NCBI GenBank assembly: GCA_029891385.1
Contig: CM057228.1
Coordinates: 24,828,809 to 24,892,808, forward strand
DNA: 64,000 bases
Direction of reading: 5' to 3'
Origin: Erythroxylum novogranatense
Lineage: Eukaryota; Streptophyta; Magnoliopsida; Malpighiales; Erythroxylaceae
Positions 47,054 to 59,216 of this stretch are shown here, piece after piece. The number at the start of each line of letters is the position of its first letter. The first letter of the stretch is position 1. Made by a program: the position numbers and the translations under genes. A model generated the notes under the pieces. That model worked only from the letters and a program-made list of their open reading frames with translations, made no database searches and had not been told where the DNA came from.

Positions 47054-49540
47054 TTGATTGAGGAAGAAGAAAGAGCAGTAGTAAATATTTCTCTTTTTAA
47101 TTCCTTTGCATCGTTTGGTTGGTTGTGGCTTTTTTCTTTTTGATCTTCTAATTTTGTCGTATACATGCATTGTTGTGTAGGTGGAAGTAAGTGATCCTCT
47201 GTTTAGTAGAGGAAATTTTCCCAGTTGAGACACATACTAATGCTGGATCGGATGAATTATTAGTTTTTGATTTACTCCTATTAATGAGGGAATGATGGAT
47301 AACTTTGTAGTTGAGCAATTCTATTAGCAACTCTCAGATTTCCTGACAAGTATGTGGCATTGTCGTCGATGTGAACAATGCTGTGGCTTTAAATGCCTTG
47401 AACTAATACCTTTTCTGCGTTTTCGTTTGTCCTTTAGGTGATATTGAGAGAAGCTCATGTTGCTATTCTCATGATGTTTTGTTGAATGTGAAAATGCCGG
47501 TATGTGGCTATGTTTGGGCTTGTATATTGGTTGCTAAATCTTGAAGTATTAATTTGTTCCCAAAAGTGAGTTGTTGTAATGTAGCCCATGTAAAGAAGCT
47601 TAAACTAACAGCCTAAGCTTAATGGAATTCTCATTCATATATCATGTGTACATGCACCGTTGCTAACGAGGAAATCTGCAACCTAAACATTGTGTTAAGA
47701 GTATAAAGTTATTTTTTGGCACTTTGGGGATGGTTTGGCCTGGATAACCAACTTGTTTAACTTGATTCTGTCTTAAAGGGTTTTTATTGGTTTTGGGAAG
47801 TTGAAGAATGGTCTTGTCTTTGTTCCGCCTAATCTTCTATCATTTTAGGTTTCGTCAGTCGCCCCTTCGCCATTTCAGATTTCGCGACTGGTTATTCAGA
47901 CTTCGTTTTCTGTCTCTCGTTGGTTGCTCATTCACCATTTTCTCAATTGATTGAATGATAGAGAGTTCAGATTTCATTCTTTCTCTCCCACCAGTCGCCC
48001 CTTACCATCTTCTCAATCAGCTCGACAGATATACCTAAACCTAAACCCTTTAGATTTCGTTAAGAAATTTATGTGTCTCTTGCCTCTTCACTATCTTCTC
48101 TTCATCATCTTCGTTTCACCATATCTCACCATCTCCATAGATGCATGTAACCCATAGATGCAAAAGTCGAGCCATGTTGACTCTCCTTAGGCGACTACTG
48201 TGACTGTCCTTAGGCAGTTACTGTAGATAACCAACAGAAGTAGAAACTAAATCATGTAAGGGGTCTGCGTTGCTATGATGCTTGTTTGAGCTTAAATCTT
48301 TAATTCCTTCTTGAAATTACTGCTTCTCTTGTTGATCTGTATTTGTTTGCTTGGTCATGTTATGCTATTGCTCTTCATTTTTTGACGAGCTATGTGTTTC
48401 TGCCACCAGAGAACATGTCGTTGGGAGAATATTTTAGAGTGGTAATTTCTTTTAATGTTACTGTTAATTCTTTTGTATTGAGGTGAGGCATGGAGATCTT
48501 CTTTCAATCTTTGGTTTTATGATTTAGGTTAGGGTGGTAATTTTGTCTCCAAAATAAAGCATCATCTAATCATATAACCAGACAGCCACAGGAGCAAATG
48601 ATTCGAACATGATTTTTTTGATGTACAAACTCATCTCTTGCATGGATTAGTTCACTGTAATGGTTTTGGATTGAAATGTCGATTCTCGTTGTCAAGTTTA
48701 TATAGAGTTCATGTTCTGTGTTATTTAAGGTTAACATATAAGAAGTAGCATTGATCAATTAGTCTTCTGTAACAATTAGAAATACTCCGTTAACAATTGG
48801 TTTAAGTTTTCTATAATATTTAGAATTCTATTTCATATCAATTTCTGTAATATTTAGAATTCTAATTCATATCAATTTTTGATTTTGATAGTTGGGTTAT
48901 ATGAACTCTTTCAATTATTTAATCTGTTGATTTGAAACACCAAAATTGAAAAATATCAATATTTTGGTTAGGTTATTTGAAGTGAAGCAATTGCTGAAGC
49001 AAAGTTTAATAAGTGAGTAACATCCATTAGTCTTTTGCGTATCCATTCTGTTGTTGTTCCATTTGTGTTTTTTTGATAATTTTTTACTTTGATCCTATTC
49101 GAAAACACAACCATAAAATTGAATCTTTAACTTCAGCCATGAATCCTAAAAGGTAATTGATGATAACTTAGGTTTGTGTTTCATTAAAATTTTGTTTGTG
49201 TTAACCAATTTTGTTCACTCGTATAGTTGAAGAACCTCAACTCTCTAAAGTACTAGTAGTTTCTTTTGTCTCTTTTTGAACGTATGTGATAAAAAGGCAA
49301 GAAGTTGTAGGACAAGCTCTTCACCATATATAACTCTAAAAAAGAATATAACAAAATATAAGGTGCAGATTCCTTATGTGTAAAGGGAAGGGACCAACAT
49401 AAATCAACACCCACTTTAATCCCCATCAATCAAAAAGATTGAAAGATATTAAAAAAAAAAAGGAGAGAAATTGTATATTGAGTTGTATACTTTTGCCCTT
49501 TACCCAATTATTCTTTTTATAATTTTTAGGTTAAATCATA
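47054..49540. other. CSP 3-prime region and intergenic DNA
   Basis: The first few hundred bases probably form the CSP 3-prime untranslated region. Around 47850-48000 there are two loose copies of CAGTCGCCCCTT..CCAT. I see no gene. Confidence 0.5.
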
Positions 49541-51480
49541 ATGAAGAATATGGAATCATCCTCTGCTAATGGTAAGTCCGATTCAACATAGAATTTTTTT
49601 TTTCTCAAGCATTTGATGAGATCATCCAATATAACTTTATGTTTTGCAATAAAATATTTAAAGGGGGAGAAATTTTTAGAATGAAAGAATATCTTGTTGG
49701 TGTTAAGGGTAATATTGCTTCTTGCAAAAAAGTACCACTTGATGTATGTGATATGATTAGAAAATATTTCCAACAATAAGTAAAATAAAGAAAAATAAAG
49801 AGGCTCATGATATATTTTTGAAGATGATGAAACACCATAGCTACTATTGGCATAGATTCTTATCTTTCTCCAAGAACTACTCTTGGTTATCAACCTAGTC
49901 TTAAAAAATTTATGGTTGATAAGGATGTTGTTTTGATGTAACAGAGCCTGGGCTAGATAATTCTATCATTCGTGTATTTCTTTAAATGCTTTAAATTCAC
50001 CATATTTTCAAGAAACAATTAATCCTACAATAGCAAAAGGTCTAAGATTTAAGGTAACAGCTTATTATGAGTTGCATGTGCCTTTATTTCAATATTTAAA
50101 AAAGGGATGTCATTTAATTGTGGATACATATAAATATAATTGGAAATCAACAAGATGCACTATTATAGCATATGGATGGATTGATCAAAGACAAAAAAAC
50201 CTTGATAAATTTATTGGTTTATTGTAATATTAGAACAACTTTTATCAAGTCTGTTGATGCTTCTAACATGGTAAAAAGTTTTAATACTTTTTCTGAATTA
50301 TTCTCTGAAATTGTCGAGTGGGTTAGACCAAAGAATTTTGTGCATTTTATTACAGATAATGCAGCTAATTATGCATCAGTTAGGTACTTATTATAATCAA
50401 AATATGGGCATATTTATTGGTCTCGATGCGTTGTTCATTATATAAATCTTATTTTAAAAGATATTGATGGTATGAACTATATTTTTAGTTTTATTTCACG
50501 TGCATCTAAGATCACAGTTTTTATGTATAATAATATTACTTTTTTTTTTCTTGGTTAAGAAAGCAAGAAGATTAGGTTGAGATCGTGCATTTCACTATTA
50601 CCAAGTTTGTAACTACATTTATTACTTTGAAAAGTATTTATGAACATAAACAGCTACTTCAAAATTTAGTGACAAGTAAATACTTTTCAAGTCATAAATT
50701 ATCAAAGAGTGAAAAAGGAAAAGAAGTTTGTGTTATTATTTTAGACAATAAATTTTGAGATACTTACTTGATCATTGTGAAGATTGTGGCTTCGCTTATA
50801 AGACTGTTGAGGATTGTTGACTTAGAAAAGAAGTCATCTTTAGGGTATATATATGATGGTATATATAGAGCTCATAAAACAATTATAAATCTTTTAAAAG
50901 GGAGGAGAAATTGTACAAGCCTTATATAGATATTATTGATCAGTAATGGGATAAACATCTTACTCAAATGATCCATTTAGCAACTTATTTTCTCAATCTT
51001 TATTGCTTATATAATGGAGAAGCACGTACAATTAATATTATAGGCGGTTTGTTTGATGTAATTGAATGCAAAAGTATTTTCTCTATTGAAGAGCAATTAC
51101 AAGCAATAAATGAATTTAAATTATATTGTGAAGGTTTAGAGAGTTATGTTAAATCATCAACAAAGAGAGAACTTATGATAAAAAATGCAACCATGTAAGT
51201 TTTACACTTTTAATTCATTATTTACTTATTAATAATATATATTTTATCAAAACTATTAATTTAAAATACGAGATGAGTGGTAGAGATTATTCGGTGACAA
51301 TGTTCCAATATTGAGAAAACTCGCTATTAAATTACTTAGTCAAACAATTTCTACATCAGATTGTGAACATAACTGGAATGTTTTTGAACGTATTCATACA
51401 AAAAAATGAAATCGTTTGGAATATCAAAGACTTAATGACCTTGTTTATGTTATCTATAATTTAAGGATGAAGAATACGTA
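49541..51480 (+). pseudogene. hAT-superfamily transposase, heavily decayed
   Basis: Three diagnostic domains can be read across frames. BED-type zinc finger: CNKIFKGGEIFRMKEYLVGV (about 49640-49700). DUF659-type catalytic region: KKGCHLIVDTYKYNWKSTRC (50100) and TLINLLVYCNIRTTFIKSVD then VQFHFITDNAANYA-like segment ending ITDNAANYASVRYLL (50190-50396). C-terminal dimerisation domain: RLFGDNVPILRKLAIKLLSQ, then TISTSDCEHNWNVFERIHTK (51280-51410). Many stops and frameshifts; no introns visible. I could not find its terminal inverted repeats. Intact relatives cut and paste hAT elements. Confidence 0.88.
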
Positions 51481-52486
51481 TTTTATAGTTTTGTTTTATT
51501 TCAATAATTTTATTTTTATTATTGACTTTATAATTTCTCTATTATGAATTTAGAGTGCTTAGTAGGTAGAGAATATATGATCTAATTGATATTGATTATA
51601 TTGAACATACCTTGATTTTATATCGAAGAAGAAGAACCATTACTTGATATTTGATTATCATAAATTTGAAAAGACGATTTATGAAAAAAATACATGTGTC
51701 ACAACGAATGAATTAAGAATATCTACTAAAGGTTAGTTCATATCTTAGTTTGATCATATTTAAGTTAAAATTATATTGTATTATAAGTTTATAATTGAAA
51801 ATAATTTTATACATTACTAATTTGTAATTTATTTTAATGCGTAGAAGAAATTGATGCAAATACTTTTGGATGAAAGCGTAGTTTAAGAATCTTTAAATAA
51901 CGTCAAGAATTTGAAACTTTTGACGATAATAAGACATATTTTCCTTTAAAATATAAAATTAATTTTTATTATTATTTTAAGTTTTATATTAGATTTATAT
52001 TTATTTATTATTAGTTCATTATATAATAATAGACATTGATATATTTTTTATTCCAATAAAATATTTTACTTTTACTTATTCTTATAAGTTTTAATTGTCA
52101 TTTATTATATACTAATTTTATAAAATTTCATTATCAATTAAACCTTTAAACCTTAAATTTTGGTCGGTTTTTAAAAATTAGTTGATATTGTCCCGTCAGC
52201 GTGTGCAAAGTTCGGCCCTTTCTTGCCGACCCTTGAGTAACCGTAAGGTGCAGGGATTAAAACCCCGACACACCCACCCTTAGCATAAATCCAACAGCCC
52301 TGAATTCAATGCCCCATTTTTATACCATTTAATTCCATCCTTCCATTTTATCTGCTGCGTCACTGGACAGAATCTTACCACCTTTCCATCTATTCATTTC
52401 ACCTTATGACAGAAGCACCTTGTCGAGTAAACAACAATACTTTCCACGAACCCATCCTGTATTCCCGTGAGGGCAAGTCATGTGCG
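51481..52486. other. AT-rich spacer, no gene seen
   Basis: Very AT-rich to about 52190, then a sharp rise in GC at the TLP promoter. The right end of the hAT element probably lies in here but was not recognised. Confidence 0.5.
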
Positions 52487-52496
52487 TATATAAGGT
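52487..52496 (+). promoter_or_regulatory. Probable TATA box of the thaumatin-like gene
   Basis: GTATATAAGG, 135-144 bp before the start codon. A second candidate, CATATATAGG at 52518-52527, is closer and would give a shorter leader. Confidence 0.5.
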
Positions 52497-52630
52497 ACAC
52501 TCATCCCTCTGTCTCCCCATATATAGGTTCCATACTTCATACCATCTGCAGTTGGCCATAATTTCCATATAGAATCCCCGAAGAAATTGAGAAGTTCCTC
52601 TCCTGTCTACAAGGTCTCAGTTTTATCGTA

Positions 52631-53974
52631 ATGGGTCCTCAAATCTTTATGTCCATGTTCTTCCTTTGCTTCCTTCTCATGTCTCCAGGTTTGTAAGTTT
52701 GGTTTATGATAGTGTCTCACAAAACCCTCACAAACCTCATGGTTTTTGTGGGCTTTTAATTTGATTATTATGTTTGCAATTCTCCACTTTCATGCCAGGG
52801 ACGTACTCTACGACGATTACTATCGTAAACAAATGTAGATATCCTGTATGGCCGGGAATTCTCTCCAACGCCGGAACTTCACAACTTCCAACCACAGGTT
52901 TTGCTCTTCAACCACGTGAGTCAAACGCAATATCTGTTCCAACGTCCTGGTCTGGTCGTTTATGGGGTCGGACCCTCTGCACACGAGACTCAAACACTGG
53001 AAAATTCACTTGCATCACCGGCGACTGCGGTTCCTCTAATCTGGAATGCTCCGGTGGTGGCGCTGCTCCTCCGGCCACCCTGGCAGAGTTCACTCTTAAT
53101 GGCGCAGACGGGCAAGACTTCTACGACGTGAGCCTTGTCGACGGCTACAACCTTCCAATGCTAATCACACCTCAAGGTGGCACAGGAGGGAACTGTACGA
53201 TTACTGGTTGCGTTGCTGACCTGAATAACGCATGCCCATCAGAGCTAAAGATGGCGAACACCGGAGACGGTGACGACGTGGCATGTAAGAGCGCCTGTGA
53301 AGCGTTCGGGGAGCCGCAGTATTGTTGTAGTGGAGCATACTCGACGCCAGATACTTGCAAGCCTAGTACTTACTCTGCTTTCTTCAAAAACGCGTGCCCA
53401 AGAGCTTATAGCTACGCGTATGATGATGGGACCAGCACTTTCACTTGTATTGGTGCCGATTATATCATTACTTTCTGCCCATCACCCACCACTAGGTAAC
53501 GTATCAATTAACAGTCCAAAGATTCCATCTTGGTTTTCGATTTAAGTTAGGTTGTGTGTCTGGTCAGAATCTTTGCCTCGTGGGGATGGTAACGTCTTCC
53601 CAGGCGGTGGCAGTATTTTCAAAGTTGTCTTTAGTTCATGTCGGTTCTTGGCAATGGTTGGTTATACATTTAGCGTACTCAAAGGGTAGGATAGAGATTT
53701 GCTTTCTCAAACATTTGTTGTTTTCTCAAACATTTGCTTTCTCAAACAATCGTGGTGTGTCAGGTTTTTGGGATGTTGTGTCCAAAATCTTTACGGTGAA
53801 CTTATCATGGTTGTTGGTGTTTACAGTATGAAGTCGGCAAACGGGCAGGAGGAGCCAGAGGCGGCGGATGTTTCCGCCAGCTCTCGTAGCACATCCCCAT
53901 ACGTTCTTGGCGGTGCCCTGGTCGTAACAGTGGCGGTTTGCCGCTTCTTGCAGCTTTTTCCAACCGGCTATTAG
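52631..53974 (+). CDS. Thaumatin-like protein (PR-5 family), three exons, predicted GPI-anchored
   Basis: Exons 52631-52688, 52799-53495 and 53827-53974 (all GT...AG, phases agree) give 300 aa. Exon 1 encodes a signal peptide, MGPQIFMSMFFLCFLLMSPG. The thaumatin domain (about residues 22-245) has all 16 conserved cysteines, the signature GKFTCITGDCGSS, and the acidic-cleft pattern (R in GRLWGR, E in LAEF, D in DGQDFYDVS). Exon 2 could instead run into TAA at 53497-53499, but AG|GTAACG there is a good splice donor, and exon 3 continues in phase with a polar linker and a hydrophobic end, YVLGGALVVTVAVCRFLQLF, typical of a GPI-attachment signal. Family members act in the apoplast in defence and wall modification; some bind beta-glucans. 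The third exon is my inference. Confidence 0.9.
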
Positions 53975-54146
53975 GAAAGTACATCCGACAACTTTGGAAG
54001 TATTGTGTGTCCAAGTGCACTCCACATTTTGGACTAGGCAGGTCTGTTGAGGTGAGACCTACACAAATGGGACCCATTAAACTCGTCTCTGTCTGTGTGG
54101 TCTGAACGACCCTGCAGATGATGTTAGCAGTCTTAGTTGAGGACAA

Positions 54147-54320
54147 AATCTTCTCCCTAATTTTACTATGTATTATTTTATTTTATAAATTTTAGTTATT
54201 TATTTACATGAAATTCGCATTTATTTATACCAAATTTATGTAAAATTTATATAAATAAATAACTAAAATTTATTAGATATAATAAAATATCATAAAATTA
54301 AATAAACGATCTAATCTTAT
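54147..54320. mobile_element. Inverted-repeat MITE-like element
   Basis: The arm around 54170-54206 (TTTTATAAATTTTAGTTATT) is the reverse complement, with few changes, of 54250-54290 (AATAAATAACTAAAATTTAT). The loop is about 45 bp. It resembles the element at 55372 in its sequence and layout. No target duplication identified. Confidence 0.6.
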
Positions 54321-55371
54321 ACTGTATTCTCAGGGCTTCTCTCGGCTAGCAAAATTCTATTTTCAGTTACAGTTCTCTTTCTTTGAAGAGGGCCCAATGA
54401 TAGTATTCTTAACAGGAACTATTTTTATAACTTTGTCACGAAACTACCAATTCATTTGGATTGAATATCACGTTAGTGACTTGGATAAGGTAAACGAATA
54501 AGGAGAGGGAAGGATGAAATGATGATAATTGACTACTGTGTTGACATTGGAGCGTAATAAAATAATAAAAGGCTTACGAGGACGATTTGTAACTTCTTGC
54601 ACCTGTCGCCAACCAACGCCCTTGCCAACCACATTCCCTTCCCTTTATTTTGTATGTTTCAGCTTTTTCACCGTCGTCTTTCCTGCTGTGATCTTTCTTC
54701 TGATTATTGTTATTCCTTTTCAAAGAGTGCATTATTATTAAACTTAATTTTAAAGTGATTTAAACAATACAATGTCACTTTTTCAATAATTTAAATATAT
54801 ATAATGTTTCATTTAAATTCCTGATTTCCCTAAATGAGATGACAATAAGTTTAAAAACGGTTGGCATTTGTAGGCATTGTGACTCTATGAAGCAAGAGAT
54901 AGGATTAATGCAGAAAGCTTTTAAACATTAGCTCTATTTATTTTGGATCGAAAGACTTGGGAAAAGCATTGTGATACCAGAAAAAGATTGCTTCTCTCAT
55001 TTTCCACAAGAAACTAGTGAACAATTGTTGCAGTTCTGTGAGGAAGTTTCAACGAAAACAACGTTGAACGGAGTGGACAGGACAAGTGTTGTTTTATGAT
55101 ATTCCAAGAATGCAAGAAAAGGTTCCGTGACTTTTCATGATGATCCATGGACACACGTAGATGTGTATTACAAAGTCAATCACACCTAAAGATTCTGTAT
55201 ACCTGTGATGTGAACACTATTCACTTGAAACAAATGTTAAAGCTCCGGCATGGTGATTGCACCACAAACTCATCGTTGAAATTGATAACATAAAATAAAT
55301 CCAACCTATAACACTTGAAAACGAAAAAAAAAACTATTTAGGAAGTCCCTCGTACTAGTTGGACCAGAAGA

Positions 55372-55539
55372 AGATTCTTTGTCTAATATTATCCTATTTT
55401 ATTCTGTCTCATAAAATCTTAACCATTTATTTTACGGAGCCTATGCGAGATTCACATGAGACCCACACAAAATTCACATAAATAAACGACTGAAATTCAT
55501 GGGACACAATAAGACACCATAATATTAGACATGAGATCT
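55372..55539. mobile_element. Inverted-repeat MITE-like element, 168 bp
   Basis: AGATTCTTTGTCTAATATTA at 55372 pairs with the reverse complement of the end, AGATCTCATGTCTAATATTA, and pairing continues inwards through CTATTTTATTCTGTCTCAT to about 55435. The centre is CCTATGCGAGATTCACATGAG. No coding. Confidence 0.65.
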
Positions 55540-57630
55540 AAACTCTTCCCCAAGATCATGTTGAAGCTATATTTGACACAAAAGACCATATCTTTGACTA
55601 TTTTCCAAGCTTTCTTCACTAATTCAAATGACCACTTTGGCGATTGCTCACATGCCAAAAGCTCTTACCTTCCACTGAAAGTTTTAGGGAACGGATATTG
55701 TTTCTGACATGGTAATTAAAGAGATGCATGTATCGTTTTAGAATACACGTAGTCGTGTGTTGTCTTGCTGGAATTGCGTATCAGAAGGCTGCTTTCGTTC
55801 CTGATCTTCTTGTCCTTGTCACCAATTTTCCAAACTTAAGCACTTTATATCATCAGGTTCAGATCAGTAAAGTTAATGGCTGTAAACGGACAAGGATAAG
55901 TAGATAATAAGTCTTCGTCATTCATTGGACAGTTACTCGGTCAAAAGACACATCACAACTTAAGCTGAGAACTGTTTGTGGGGGACTGCGAGTGGCGTCC
56001 CTGCGCTTAATTACTAACTCAGATCAATCGTTTCTCAAAATTGTGGTGTCCCTGGCAAATGCAAGAAGCCAAGAACTACATGAAGCCCTGGCAATTCAGT
56101 TCGAACCATAAAGATCAGACTTTTACTCTATCGCCTCCTATTTTTCCTTGCTCTAGTTCCATTTCTTTTATATTTTCTATTTTTAAATAAAAGTAAAAAT
56201 ATATTTAGTGATATTTTATTTATAGTTTTATTATTGATAATAGTTAAATATTAAATTAAAATTACATAAATTATAAAAATTAAAATTAGTTAAATTATAA
56301 TTGTAATTAAATAATATATATATATTTAATAAAATAAAAATTAATTTTATAAATTATGAAACTAAAGACTTCTTTGTTCCTTCCTCCATGCTTTTATCCA
56401 TATCACAACTCTATCCTTTGACCCTTCTTAATTTCATCATTATTGACATAATAATCCCACAAGCCTTTTGGGTTTGAAACAAGTTACCAAAGCCGAAAGC
56501 TTGAGAAACAAGGGATTCCAACGCCCTTTTCAGAAAGAATGATTTTACTATCAAAATCTCTGTGGTGGGAGGAAGCAACTTTAATAAAGAACGACAGATT
56601 GCAGAGATATGTATAAAAATGGGAAAAAGGAGGATAATTCTGACGAACAAAAAGTTAGAAAATCGATCTAAATATCCTTTACACGGTACACAAAGCATCA
56701 ATTTGGGGCCTTAAATATGTGGATGGTAAGCACTGCAATCGAAAAGGGAAAGAAATCAGTCAGCTTATATCGATAAGAAGTCATTCACTGGCGATGACAG
56801 GTTTTTATTATTTCTTCTACTTATAATACTTTGCATAAAGAAAGCAATCGTAAAGGTTATACACGTATACTAGCCACAAAATATGTCTTGCATTTGGCAA
56901 ATACTAGTGAAATTACAAAAGTTAATTGATGTCAGATAGACCTTAATTGGGATTGATACTAATCTTGTAATCGACAAAAAAGATTTTCAAGATAGAAGAA
57001 CACTAGTGTCAGTCTTGAAGGTTATCCAACACATTTTTTCAATGACGCATGCAGAGAAAGAAGTTCTCTATTATTAGAATTTTGGTGAAATAGAATTAAT
57101 TTTAGTGTCACTAGTTTCTTATAAAATAGAGTTTCAATAATATTAAATTTTTTTGTAAATAAAGCTTCACCGTGATTAAATTTCTTGCCGGTAACTCAAG
57201 TCTATAATAAATAGTTTGATAAGGTTTTGTAAGTACGACCCTTTAGACCTTCAACAAAACTTTTGGCCAAAAGAGGAAAAATTGAACCCTAACATTTATA
57301 GTGGAATATAAGTTAAATCCTAATATTTTTGGACCTTATAAGCACAAAAAATCCTAATATAAGCTAATGTAGCTTTTTCTAATCTTAAAAAAGTGTATTC
57401 TACAAACAAAAATACACCTTTTTTTCTCCCACTTTGTTCAATCGTAGGCAAAATTCCCAATTCCCAAAGTTATTTGTTCCTTAATTCCCTAAATTGTCTA
57501 TAATCCCTTATTTCCTGGAATAACTAGCATGCTCTTCCTTAACCCACAAATTCAATCACAACAGCAACATGCTCTCTTAATTCCTAACTCGCACGTTTGG
57601 TCCAGCATGTTGTGCGTTGTGTCTCCTCCC
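55540..57630. other. Intergenic, no gene seen
   Basis: AT-rich (very A/T-rich at 56160-56360). A 96-codon minus-strand open frame at 56411-56701 shows no family signature. Confidence 0.5.
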
Positions 57631-57882
57631 TCATTCCTCTATTATTATATTTCGGTGAAACAATATAAGGACAATACATCGAGGTAGGTCCATTCTTTTT
57701 TTTTGGTATTTATTTAGGTTTAGTATATATTGTAGTCTCTTATTCCTTATTGATGATCATTCCTCTATTATTATATTTCGGTGAAACAATATAAGGACAA
57801 TACATCGAGGTAGGTCCATTCTTTTTTTTTGGTATTTATTTAGGTTTAGTATATATTGTAGTCTCTTATTCCTTATTGATGA
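57631..57882. repeat. Perfect 126-bp tandem duplication
   Basis: 57631-57756 and 57757-57882 are identical as far as I can read, including the run of nine T in each. Unit begins TCATTCCTCTATTATTATAT and ends CTTATTGATGA. Confidence 0.93.
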
Positions 57883-59216
57883 TTCTTTTGTCTGATTTTT
57901 AGTTTATGTTTATTATATGTTGTGGTGATCCCTTATTTTCTACCAAAACAAGATTGATTTTGTGAGTCTTTATTATTTCCTATAAACTGATCATGAGATT
58001 TAATTTTTCTTGGTTACTGTTTGTGACCTTTGATATCAGAGATGCCTAAGATATTGGTGCTTGTTGAGCTGTGAGTGTCATGCAAGGAATTTGCTCCATG
58101 TATGCAAAGTTAGCAATGCAACGTTAGGAGTGTCATTTGGTTGAGTTGCATTTGAATTAGTTGCAAGGATTTCTTGCTTACAGTGAATATGTTGGTAAAG
58201 ATAAAAGTAACATAATTATATGAAAAACTTCTCTGACCCTTAAAACTATAGCTTTAAAATGTTTGATTCCTAGGGACAATACTTTGTTTGTGTCCAAATA
58301 TTTTATTTGTGTCCAAATATTTAATAAGTTGAATTGGGATTTTTTTCCTTTAATGCAAGGGATGCATTCTTTGTTGTTCCAAAATGAATTTCCTTTAATC
58401 ATTAAATTAACAACAAAGTAACTAAATATTAAACACTAATTTGTAAAGTTAATGATGTCTACATTACATTTATGTTCTTGTTCAACTTAGGTTAAATTCT
58501 ACTTTAATTATATAAGTTTCAAGATTTTATTGCAAATTGGATTTATGAGAGAGTTAATTTAACATTTGAAATAAGGATCACTTGTCCTTTAACCATATTG
58601 GGCTTCTTCTTAGTTAGAGTTATTTGAAAAACAAGCACACTTACGAAGTACACTATAATGAAGATTTATATTGTCCTTTGGTTTTCCTTTTCTTTTTCTT
58701 TCAGCACCTTGATTAATTTGAAGTTTACTTGTAAAACCCTTCAATTGAACTTGCCTATCTTATGAGCATTATTCACTCTTGAAAATGTATTTAGTATTCA
58801 ATTATAAAATTTTGTCATTATAAAGAAAATTACTAATTCAATCCTTAATGTAATATTCATAAAAATTTGTTAATATCTCTAGAATAAAAGGTTAAGTTAT
58901 GATTTTTTAACTTGTTGACAATAATGAGAAGTTTATTTAATCATTCAACATGATTTTGATTAGTGAATGTTTATATAACTTAATATGTTTATGTTTGTGA
59001 GTAATTTTAGAGGCATGAATTAGAAAAGTTGATAACAAATAATTAGTCTATTTTCTTGCAAGTTTATATTTTATAATGATGATAATTGTAATAGCTTGTT
59101 AATAAAGAACTTATCACTCTTGATAAGTTAATAAAGAATTTGCTATGGTGTTATTGATTTGGCTATCTTTAAATCCATTTTCCTTTTAATTTGGATAAAA
59201 CTCTTTCCCCTTCCTT
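57883..59216. other. Spacer, no gene seen
   Basis: AT-rich, no recognisable coding. May include the left end of the MuDR element. Confidence 0.45.

Noticed and set aside
46337..47233. 298-codon open frame antisense to the cold-shock gene
   Set aside because: It is the mirror of Gly-rich codons (low-complexity Thr/Ser/Ala runs), has no motif, and overlaps a well-supported gene.
47951..48157. Open frame MNDREFRFHSFSPTSRPLP... as a small gene
   Set aside because: Overlaps loosely repeated CAGTCGCCCCTT sequence, no homology signal, no clear promoter.
53556..53831. 91-codon open frame after the thaumatin domain
   Set aside because: It falls in the intron predicted between exons 2 and 3 and is in no conserved frame.
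56411..56701. 96-codon minus-strand open frame
   Set aside because: No recognisable motif, no neighbouring exons, and composition like the surrounding spacer.
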